Below are positions 1 through 5,536 of a stretch of DNA of 10,342 bases, piece by piece (position 1 is the stretch's first letter; every line of letters starts with the position of its first letter). The translations under genes and the position numbers were made by a program. Under the pieces are notes generated by a model. It worked only from the letters and a program-made list of their open reading frames with translations. It searched no databases and had not been told where the DNA came from. The stretch is from assembly GCA_021821225.1 (NCBI GenBank), contig JAKACR010000076.1, positions 1 to 10,342 on the forward strand. The letters are read 5' to 3'. The DNA is from Bacillota bacterium (GTDB taxonomy: Bacteria; Bacillota; Bacilli; Alicyclobacillales; SLC66).

Positions 1-277
1 CCTGCTGATTACTCACGAACGCGAGAACCGGCAGGGCCACTCCCTGGAAAAAGATCGACACGACAAACAGCACCCATCCCTGCGCCCCGGTCGGCCGTTG
101 CAGGAGCAGCGCCGCCGCGATCAGCAGGGTCAGCGTCCAGAACGTCCACATGGAGGATAACCCCAGAGCCATGTGCGCGGCGAGCCAGTCGTTAAACCGC
201 GCAATCCTGCGCTCCCGCGCCGTCCGCCGCCCGGCCGCGACCAAAAGTTTATCCGCCTTGTCATGAACGTCTCCCAT
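1..277 (-). CDS. Small membrane protein of unknown function (partial, C-terminus beyond left edge)
   Basis: The reading frame opens at ATG (277-275), preceded about 10 nt upstream by a GGGAGGT ribosome binding site, and stays open for 92 codons to the window edge. Residues 1-38 are charged and probably cytoplasmic, rich in Arg and Lys around 17-27. Two hydrophobic stretches follow at about 42-60 and 67-87, with a short loop containing RPTGAQG between them. The visible end is LPVLAFVSNQQ. The layout (basic N-terminus, SSMW at the start of helix 1, LPVL plus a Gln-rich exit from helix 2) resembles small two-helix conserved membrane proteins that I recall as uncharacterised in Gram-positive bacteria. 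That resemblance is from memory only. The gene diverges from ilvB across a 196-bp gap. No function can be assigned; the coding call itself is fairly secure. Confidence 0.7.
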   Translation of the reverse strand, partial: MGDVHDKADKLLVAAGRRTARERRIARFNDWLAAHMALGLSSMWTFWTLTLLIAAALLLQRPTGAQGWVLFVVSIFFQGVALPVLAFVSNQQ

Positions 278-424
278 CAGATCTCCCGAACCTCCCAGAT
301 CACCTGACCTCCAGATCGAACAGTTCCATGGTCCACACAATTCACGAGAAAAGCAATAGGGGGAGCAAAAATAGACCGGATGGACTATGCAAAATAGTTC
401 AACACACGCTCTTTATCCTTCCGC

Positions 425-452
425 TTGTCAGGTAGAATTGTTGAAATACATA
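425..452 (+). promoter_or_regulatory. Weak candidate promoter of ilvB
   Basis: A TTGTCA hexamer (425-430, 5/6 to the sigma-A -35) is followed after 16 bp by TACATA (447-452), a poor -10. An alternative -10, TAGAAT (433-438, 5/6), has no good -35 in front of it. No T-box leader, leader peptide rich in branched-chain codons, or intrinsic terminator is visible in the 196 bp before ilvB, so regulation by attenuation is not supported. The rest of the 278-473 gap holds only a small 5-5-5 inverted repeat (ACTAT 384-388 and ATAGT 394-398). Confidence 0.25.
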
Positions 453-473
453 CCGAACGAAGGAGATCGCCAC

Positions 474-2315
474 ATGGTGGACAAAGACACCATTCCCGCT
501 CCCGCCGACACACCTTTGCACGCGCTTCTGACACAACCGACACCAAGGGACGGAACGGTCCACGCAGACCGCGCGGGACCATCCGCTTCTCCTGAAATTC
601 TTGCGCCTCCGATTGCGCCCCCTGCGCAAAGCGGCGCCGTCTTGCTGTGTGAAGCGCTCGGGAAAGCCGACGTAAAGGTAGTGTTCGGATACCCCGGGGG
701 CGCCGTCCTGCCGATCTACGACGCCCTGTACCAGGCAAACATCCGCCACATCCTCACCCGCCACGAACAGGGCGCCGTGCATGCGGCCGAGGGATACGCG
801 CGCGTCACCGGGAAGCCGGGTGTCGTACTTGTCACGTCCGGTCCCGGCGCGACCAATCTGGTGACGGGCATCGCCGACGCCTACATGGATTCCACGCCGC
901 TCGTCATCCTGACCGGCCAGGTGACGACCGACAAAATCGGCAGCGATGCCTTTCAGGAAGCGGATGTGCTCGGCATCATGACCCCGATCACCAAACACAG
1001 CCTGCAAGTGCGCCGTGCGTCGGACATTTTGCAGGCTGTGGCGAACGCCTTTCACATTGCGGCGACAGGACGCCCCGGTCCGGTGCTGCTCGATCTGCCA
1101 AAAGACATCACCTCGGCTCCGGCGACAGGCCTTCCGGCGCCCGCATCTTCAGCAGGGGCGCAAAACCTTCCGCAGGCCGCCGAACCCGGCTACACGCTGC
1201 CGGGCGCGCCCGATCACGGAATCATCCGCGCCATACGCGAAACCATCGCCGGCGCACGGCAACCACTGCTGCTAGTCGGCGGCGGCGTCATCAGCGCCGG
1301 AGCGTCCGCCCTGCTGCGCGAATTTGCCGGACGCGAACGCATCCCCGTCATCTGCACCTTGATGGGACTCGGCGTATTTCCCGCGGGCGATCCCCTATTC
1401 ACTGGCATGGTGGGCATGCACGGCACCTACGCGGCGAATCGCGCCGTCACCGAATGCGACGTGCTGGTCGCGCTCGGCACACGCTTTTCCGATCGCGTCA
1501 TGGGAAATCCGGCGCGGTTTGCGCCGCATGCGAAAAAGGTCCACATCGACATCGACGCGGCCGAGATCGGCAAGAACGTGCCGGTCGACCTGCCGCTTGT
1601 CGCCGATGTCGCCGCCGCACTGCGCGAACTGCTGCGCGAGCCGTGCTCTCCCCGCACGACAGACTGGCTCGTCACCATCGCAGACTGGGAAGCGCGTCAC
1701 CCGCTTCTCGCCGCCGAGACGGCGCACCTGTCGCCGCAGACCGCCATCCGGCTGCTGGCGGACGCGACGCGAGGCAGGGCGACCGTCGTCACCGACGTGG
1801 GCCAACACCAGATTTGGGCGGCGCATCTGTATCCGCAGAGCGTTCCGCGTCGCTGGGTGTCTTCAGGCGGCCTCGGCACGATGGGTTTCGGCGTTCCCGC
1901 CGCTCTCGGGGCGCAGATCGGCGCGCCGGATTCGCTCATCGTATGCATCACTGGCGACGGCAGCGTGCAGATGAACCTGCAGGAATTCCAGACAATCGCG
2001 GAAAACCGCCTGCCTATTAAAATATGTATTTTGCGCAACGGCTATCTCGGCATGGTGCGGCAATGGCAGCAATTTTTCCACGGCAAACGGTATGCGGAAA
2101 GCCACATCTCGTCGCCCGATTTTGTGAAATTGGCGAACGCTTACGGCATGCTTGGCCTGCGCGCGACAAACCCGGAGCAGGCTGGCAGGGCGATCGGCGA
2201 GGCGCTTGCGCACGACGGCCCCGTGGTGATTGATTTCGTGGTCACGGCGGAGGAAAACGTCTATCCGATGGTTCCCGCGGGCAAAGGGAACGACGAGATG
2301 ATGCTGTGCGATTGA
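474..2315 (+). CDS. ilvB: Acetolactate synthase large (catalytic) subunit, anabolic AHAS type
   Basis: This cytoplasmic ThDP enzyme condenses two pyruvates to 2-acetolactate (or pyruvate plus 2-oxobutyrate to 2-aceto-2-hydroxybutyrate), the first common step to valine, leucine and isoleucine. ATG 474 is chosen because AAGGAG (460-465) lies 8 nt upstream; the frame is open back to 387 but without a ribosome site. Protein is 613 residues. The pyrimidine-binding domain starts near residue 52, with catalytic Glu98 in RHEQ and the SGPGATN loop at 122-128. The central domain has the AHAS signatures [10 protein letters not shown] (315-324) and [11 protein letters not shown] (335-345). The ThDP/Mg2+ motif GDGS begins at 494 and ends with Asn522; MVRQWQQ (527-533) is typical of anabolic AHAS. 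The N-terminus carries about 50 extra Pro/Ala-rich residues of low complexity. No regulatory subunit (ilvN/ilvH), ilvC or leuA is adjacent; the next gene is convergent. Family call is very secure; the role in biosynthesis is inferred from the motifs. Confidence 0.95.
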   Translation: MVDKDTIPAPADTPLHALLTQPTPRDGTVHADRAGPSASPEILAPPIAPPAQSGAVLLCEALGKADVKVVFGYPGGAVLPIYDALYQANIRHILTRHEQGAVHAAEGYARVTGKPGVVLVTSGPGATNLVTGIADAYMDSTPLVILTGQVTTDKIGSDAFQEADVLGIMTPITKHSLQVRRASDILQAVANAFHIAATGRPGPVLLDLPKDITSAPATGLPAPASSAGAQNLPQAAEPGYTLPGAPDHGIIRAIRETIAGARQPLLLVGGGVISAGASALLREFAGRERIPVICTLMGLGVFPAGDPLFTGMVGMHGTYAANRAVTECDVLVALGTRFSDRVMGNPARFAPHAKKVHIDIDAAEIGKNVPVDLPLVADVAAALRELLREPCSPRTTDWLVTIADWEARHPLLAAETAHLSPQTAIRLLADATRGRATVVTDVGQHQIWAAHLYPQSVPRRWVSSGGLGTMGFGVPAALGAQIGAPDSLIVCITGDGSVQMNLQEFQTIAENRLPIKICILRNGYLGMVRQWQQFFHGKRYAESHISSPDFVKLANAYGMLGLRATNPEQAGRAIGEALAHDGPVVIDFVVTAEENVYPMVPAGKGNDEMMLCD

Positions 2316-2319
2316 GGCG

Positions 2320-3831
2320 CTATTCCCGGACGGCCGCCTTGTGCGTCCCGCGGCGTGCCGCCGTCCGGGAACCTCCGTCCCCCGCGTCGTCCTGTCCCGC
2401 CCGTACTTCGCCGCGCAGCGCGGACAGCACCGTCGCAACCGCCATAAGCGCCGCCATGACCCACAGCGCAATGCGCAGACCGTCGATGAAACCGCCAAGC
2501 AACGAGGCGGCTCCGCGCAAGCCGACCTCCGTACCGGAGAAGATCGCCAGCATGGCCTGACGGGGGATGCTGCTCGTGATCAGGGGAATCGTAAAAGCGA
2601 TGCTCAGCATCATGCCACTGTTTGTCGTGAGCGAGCGAATGCCGGACGCCTCACCGCGGTAGGCGGGACCCGCCGAATTCATGACACTGCTCGTGTTCGG
2701 CGAATTGAACAGGCCCGACCCTGCGCCGACGACCGTCATCCAGACGGCCAGGCGCCAGTATGGCGTACCGAGATTCATGTCGAGCGCCAACCCCACCAAC
2801 CCTGCGAGGGTGAGAAAAAGCCCGCCCGTGGTAGGCCACGTGACTCCGATGCGATCCGAGAGCCAGCCGGAAAACGGGGACGAGACGAGCATGCCCGCCG
2901 CCAGCGGAATCGACAGGATCCCCGCCTGCAACGCGTTGAATCCGCGACCTCCCTGAAAGTAGAAAATTAGCATGAACATGACCGCCATGCGCACAATCGC
3001 GTTGAGGGTGGCCGACACCATACCCATCGTGAAATCCCGTTTACGAAAAAGCGGCAGGTGCAAAAGCGGTTGCGGATGTACGGCTTCGATCCGGATCCAC
3101 AAAGGCAGCAGCACGGCAAAGGCGATGCCGCCGATCCATACGACAGGAGAGTTCCACGTCTCAATGGCGCCCCACGTCAAGGCCATGAGCAGACCCGTCA
3201 CGCAGAGCAGGTAGGTTGCGATGCCCCAGCCATCGAGACGGCGGGCGCGCTTCGCTCCCGCATCCCGAAACCCCATGACTGCCAGCGCCCACACCACGGC
3301 GAGCGCGCCGACCGGGACATTGAACCAGAACGTCCACGCCCATCCATAGTCGGTGGCCAGCCATCCCCCGAGCACTGGCCCGACGATCTGCCCGATTGCG
3401 ACGACCATGACATTGACGCCGAGCGCCCTGCCCAGTTCCCGCCGCGGGAAAACCTCCGCGACAAGCGCCGTGCTGTTCGCCATCACCATGGCGCCTGACA
3501 CGCCCTGCAAAATTCGCCAGAAAATCAGCCATCCCGCCGTCGGAGCAAATCCGGCGACAAGCGACACGGCGGTGAACCCGGCCATTCCGACGATGTACAA
3601 CTTGCGCCGCCCCACGAGATCCGCCAGACTGCCCGCCATGAGCACCATGATCGTCTGCGCCACCATGTAGGACAGCATGACCCACATCGCCGCCAGGAGC
3701 GAGGCGTGAAGACTGCGGATCAGATCGGGCAGCGCGATGATCAATGTACTAAAATTCAGCGCGCTCAGCAGCGCGCCAAGGCTTGTGACAGACAACACCC
3801 ACCATTTTCGCGTCTCTTGCGCAGCGGCCAT
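2320..3831 (-). CDS. MFS drug:H+ antiporter, DHA2 family (14 TM)
   Basis: A 503-residue integral membrane protein with alternating hydrophobic segments consistent with 14 helices. Motif A is GSLADLVGRRK (67-77) in the loop between helices 2 and 3. The antiporter-specific motif C is seen as GQIVGPVLGG (147-156), followed by WTFWFNVPVG (166-175), a hallmark of DHA2/EmrB-QacA type exporters. These use the proton gradient to export drugs or other hydrophobic compounds; the substrate cannot be read from sequence. Start is ATG 3831-3829 with a modest GGGG-containing ribosome site about 8 nt upstream. A MerR-family regulator lies 59 bp upstream on the same strand, so the two probably form a regulator-pump unit. 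The stop codon (TAG) is 4 bp from the ilvB stop. The last about 25 residues are a polar tail, part of which is encoded by a strong inverted repeat (2323-2371). Confidence 0.92.
   Translation of the reverse strand: MAAAQETRKWWVLSVTSLGALLSALNFSTLIIALPDLIRSLHASLLAAMWVMLSYMVAQTIMVLMAGSLADLVGRRKLYIVGMAGFTAVSLVAGFAPTAGWLIFWRILQGVSGAMVMANSTALVAEVFPRRELGRALGVNVMVVAIGQIVGPVLGGWLATDYGWAWTFWFNVPVGALAVVWALAVMGFRDAGAKRARRLDGWGIATYLLCVTGLLMALTWGAIETWNSPVVWIGGIAFAVLLPLWIRIEAVHPQPLLHLPLFRKRDFTMGMVSATLNAIVRMAVMFMLIFYFQGGRGFNALQAGILSIPLAAGMLVSSPFSGWLSDRIGVTWPTTGGLFLTLAGLVGLALDMNLGTPYWRLAVWMTVVGAGSGLFNSPNTSSVMNSAGPAYRGEASGIRSLTTNSGMMLSIAFTIPLITSSIPRQAMLAIFSGTEVGLRGAASLLGGFIDGLRIALWVMAALMAVATVLSALRGEVRAGQDDAGDGGSRTAARRGTHKAAVRE
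2323..2371. terminator. Strong hairpin between convergent ilvB and MFS genes (possible bidirectional terminator)
   Basis: A perfect 12-bp inverted repeat, TTCCCGGACGGC (2323-2334) and GCCGTCCGGGAA (2360-2371), encloses a 25-nt loop. CGCC (2335-2338) and GGCG (2352-2355) in the loop can extend the pairing past a bulge. It begins 7 nt after the ilvB stop and covers the last codons of the minus-strand pump gene. There is no T-run on either side, so it is not a classical intrinsic terminator; it may act as a Rho-assisted or 3'-end-protecting structure. The hairpin itself is seen directly; its function is inferred. Confidence 0.45.
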
Positions 3832-3855
3832 CTTTAATCCCCATCTCTTTCATCA

Positions 3856-3871
3856 ACGTGAACGTTCGCGT
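3856..3871. promoter_or_regulatory. Near-perfect palindrome in the MerR-MFS intercistronic gap
   Basis: ACGTGAACGTTCGCGT is a 16-bp dyad with one mismatched pair, centred on GAACGTTC, about 25 nt upstream of the pump start codon. It could be an operator for local control of the pump. Its first ten bases (ACGTGAACGT) match ACGTCAACGT at 4385-4394, over the -35 region of the MerR gene, at 9 of 10 positions. Given the short search space this similarity could be chance. Confidence 0.25.
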
Positions 3872-3890
3872 AAGAATTTATCCAACACAA

Positions 3891-4319
3891 TCAATTGTCC
3901 CGCAGCAACCTCACTCTTGCGAGCCGTTCTTCAAATGCGCTTTTCATCGCTTCCAGCTTGTCGATCTTATCGTTGATCGTCCCGACGATATTATCCAGCA
4001 AACGGGCGGATTCATCGAGCACCATGCTTCGCGCGTCATCGGAAAGATCGCTCCGGTATGTGATCTTGAGACGATCGAGTTGTTCTTCCGCCTCCAGGAC
4101 CAGGCGGATTTCCTGCAGGGAATAACCGAGAATGTCTTTCAGGCGCAGAATGTGCGAAAGGCGCGCGATCACCTCGTCGTCATACAGACGATGTCCCCCG
4201 CCCGTTCGTCCAAACGGCGCGATCAATCCGACCTCTTCATAATAATGCAGGGTTCGCGGCGTCACTCCCAGCCGCCTGACCACATCGTCAACCGTGTATC
4301 TGCCTTTGTCGGTGGACAC
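3891..4319 (-). CDS. MerR-family transcriptional regulator
   Basis: A one-component DNA-binding activator/repressor of about 142 residues. Taking GTG 4319-4317 as start, the winged HTH begins almost at once: YTVDDVVRRLGVTPRTLHYYEEVGLI (split as residues 8-33 in this numbering), then the wing with GGGHRLYDDEVIARL and the GYSLQEIRLVL helix. A long C-terminal helix of about 45 residues is the expected dimerisation coiled coil. No sizeable ligand domain or Cys metal site is present, so the signal is unknown. GTG is chosen because GGAAAGGA (4328-4335) lies 8 nt upstream, and because a candidate promoter -10 box (4363-4368) overlaps the alternative upstream ATG (4367), which also lacks a good ribosome site. 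With that ATG the protein would be 158 residues with an atypical 16-residue extension. The pump gene follows 59 bp downstream, suggesting the regulator controls that pump. Family call is secure; the start is debatable. Confidence 0.9.
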   Translation of the reverse strand: MSTDKGRYTVDDVVRRLGVTPRTLHYYEEVGLIAPFGRTGGGHRLYDDEVIARLSHILRLKDILGYSLQEIRLVLEAEEQLDRLKITYRSDLSDDARSMVLDESARLLDNIVGTINDKIDKLEAMKSAFEERLARVRLLRDN

Positions 4320-4362
4320 GACACCTGTCCTTTCCGCAACATCTGCTGCGATCATATCGGTC

Positions 4363-4391
4363 AGCATAGCAAATACTTCTCATTACGTCAA
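4363..4391 (-). promoter_or_regulatory. Candidate sigma-A promoter of the MerR-MFS unit
   Basis: On the minus strand TTGACG (4391-4386, 5/6) is followed after exactly 17 bp by TATGCT (4368-4363, 4/6). Transcription would start near 4355, downstream of the ATG at 4367 and upstream of the GTG at 4319. The spacer is normal rather than the 19-20 bp typical of MerR-activated promoters, so it may be a constitutive or repressed promoter. Confidence 0.45.
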
Positions 4392-4418
4392 CGTCATATT
4401 TTTGGATACAGAACTGAG

Positions 4419-4447
4419 TTGACTGCAAAACCAGTCTGATCTATACT
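4419..4447 (+). promoter_or_regulatory. Candidate sigma-A promoter of the TetR-Ig-MFS operon
   Basis: TTGACT (4419-4424, 5/6) and TATACT (4442-4447, 5/6) are separated by 17 bp. The predicted start point near 4454 lies just before the palindromic operator at 4458-4480. The -35 box is 27 bp from the -35 of the divergent MerR promoter, so the two polymerases would bind back to back. The spacer also contains a 5-6-5 inverted repeat (GACTG 4421-4425, CAGTC 4432-4436). Confidence 0.6.
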
Positions 4448-4457
4448 CCGTCTTACG

Positions 4458-4480
4458 GTCATATTATGACTAATAGTCAT
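4458..4480. promoter_or_regulatory. Nested palindromes, probable TetR-family operator
   Basis: Two perfect inverted repeats share a half-site: GTCATATTATGAC (4458-4470, arms of 5 with a 3-bp centre) and ATGACTAATAGTCAT (4466-4480, arms of 6 with a 3-bp centre). ATGACT/AGTCAT dyads are a common form of TetR/AcrR operator. The site sits directly after the predicted +1 of the TetR promoter, where bound repressor would block initiation or escape. Three half-sites in a row could allow two overlapping dimer positions. Confidence 0.6.
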
Positions 4481-4506
4481 TCCTGTGTCCTGCGAGAGGG
4501 GGCGAT

Positions 4507-5190
4507 ATGCCGGTGGTGGTGGCGGAACGCAGAGAACGCGAGCGGCAGAAACGGAGAGAGGCCATCCTGAAAGCGGCAAGCCGCCTGTTTGCCGACCATC
4601 CCTACGATGCGGTGCGGATGGACGACATCGCCGAGGCGACCGAACTTGCCAAGGGGACGCTCTATCTGCATTTTGCCGACAAAGACGCGATTGTCGCAGA
4701 ACTGGGGAAACGGGTGCTGGACGAATTGGCCGTAGCCATGGACAAAGTGACCCGCGACGCGCGCAGAGGATGGATCGGGAGCGAAGCCGGTCTCTACCGC
4801 GTGGTGGATACCTGGCATGACTCCTACTGGGCTCATCCCGGACTGTTCCACATCCTCGTTCTCGACCGGCCGCACCTGCTGGCGGAGTTCAGCGCGGGCG
4901 CAGACGGCCGCTGTCCGCGCATATTGGAACCTGTGGAAACACTCATCCAAATCGGGCAAACGACGGGCGAGTTCTCTGGAGCAATGGAACCGGGCGTGGT
5001 GAGCTATGCACTGTGGGCGCTGTTTGTCGGCGGACTGCTGCTGTCCGGACGCGGTGAGATTGAAGAAAGCGATCTGCGCGTAACCAGCCTGCCTGTCCTG
5101 CACGCGCTCGTGCGCGGGCTGTGTGCAAGCGGTCCGACGCAAAACACCGGCGCGAATACGGCGCGCCGAATTCAATCGGGGGGGGATTGA
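4507..5190 (+). CDS. TetR/AcrR-family transcriptional repressor
   Basis: A 227-residue all-helical repressor expected to bind the palindrome in its own leader and release on ligand binding, turning on the downstream MFS. The N-terminal TetR HTH spans about residues 15-62: REAILKAASRLF, then DDIAEATELAKGTLYLHFADKDAI with the recognition-helix signature GTLYLHF. Residues 65-205 form the variable ligand and dimer domain with aromatic stretches (WHDSYWAHPGLFHI). The last about 20 residues (from GPTQNTG) are polar and look disordered. ATG 4507 has AGAGGGGG (4495-4502) just upstream. The stop is 2 bp before the ATG of the Ig-like gene, so the genes are translationally close. A run of eight G sits at the 3' end. 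Ligand unknown; family call secure. Confidence 0.93.
   Translation: MPVVVAERRERERQKRREAILKAASRLFADHPYDAVRMDDIAEATELAKGTLYLHFADKDAIVAELGKRVLDELAVAMDKVTRDARRGWIGSEAGLYRVVDTWHDSYWAHPGLFHILVLDRPHLLAEFSAGADGRCPRILEPVETLIQIGQTTGEFSGAMEPGVVSYALWALFVGGLLLSGRGEIEESDLRVTSLPVLHALVRGLCASGPTQNTGANTARRIQSGGD
5178..5185 (+). repeat. G8 homopolymer at the tetR / Ig-like gene junction
   Basis: Eight consecutive G encode the last Gly residues of the TetR protein and also supply the ribosome binding site for the ATG at 5193. Slippage by -1 (or an inserted G2 / deleted G equivalent) would bypass the TGA at 5188-5190 and read GGA TTG ACC straight into the ATG of the Ig-like gene, giving a TetR-Ig fusion. Whether this happens is unknown. 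Confidence 0.6.
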
Positions 5191-5192
5191 CC

Positions 5193-5465
5193 ATGCAAGT
5201 CATTCTCAGTCAACGCGAGGGGAAGTGCGGGGATCGGGTGAGCATCCGGGTGAAACCGGAAGATCCGGCGCAGGTGACGCGCGTGCACGCCAGCGTGGAC
5301 TACGATTTCGATTTCACGCTGAACCGTGATGGAAACGAGTGGACTGGAGAACAAACCGTTCCTTATGAAGCCGGGCCCGGAGTCTATCACGTGACGTTCC
5401 GGGCGTACGACAGCACAGCGCGGTCGATTGACACGGCGCAGGAGACGTTCACCGTCGTGAACTGA
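5193..5465 (+). CDS. Small Ig-like beta-sandwich protein of unknown function
   Basis: A 90-residue protein starting at ATG 5193, with a G-rich ribosome site 7 nt upstream (the G8 tract). The frame is open back to 5121 but the upstream part overlaps tetR and has no ribosome site. The sequence alternates polar and hydrophobic residues as in a seven-strand sandwich: DRVSIRVKP near 14-22, VTRVHASVDYDFDFTLN at 28-44, NEWTGEQTVP at 48-57, then PGVYHVTFRAYDS (62-74) and ETFTVV near the C-terminus. The PGxYxVxFRAYDS element is typical of bacterial Ig-like domains. Such domains are usually parts of large secreted proteins; here a single domain stands alone, with no signal peptide or membrane helix, between a repressor and a pump in one operon. 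A single Cys (12) is present. It could bind a ligand of the pump, or bind the pump or repressor; this is speculation. I do not recognise a named family. Confidence 0.8.
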   Translation: MQVILSQREGKCGDRVSIRVKPEDPAQVTRVHASVDYDFDFTLNRDGNEWTGEQTVPYEAGPGVYHVTFRAYDSTARSIDTAQETFTVVN

Positions 5466-5536
5466 CAGTGCGGCAGCGGGTAGCGCGACAAGCGGGCGCC
5501 CAGTGAATTGGCGAAAGATGCGGGGGATGCTCGGGA

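Noticed and set aside
387..473. Upstream extension of ilvB to the ATG at 387
   Set aside because: No ribosome binding site, sequence unlike AHAS, and a canonical AAGGAG lies 8 nt before ATG 474.
278..473. T-box or leader-peptide attenuator before ilvB
   Set aside because: No T-box sequence, no specifier-like stem, no terminator with T-run, and no leader peptide rich in branched-chain codons.
399..1055. 218-codon minus-strand frame opposite ilvB
   Set aside because: Fully antisense to a certain gene, with a composition expected of a shadow frame in GC-rich DNA and no recognisable domain.
4385..4396. Tandem ACGTCA ACGTCA as a separate direct-repeat operator
   Set aside because: Only two 6-bp units; already considered as part of the ACGTSAACGT motif, and too short to support alone.
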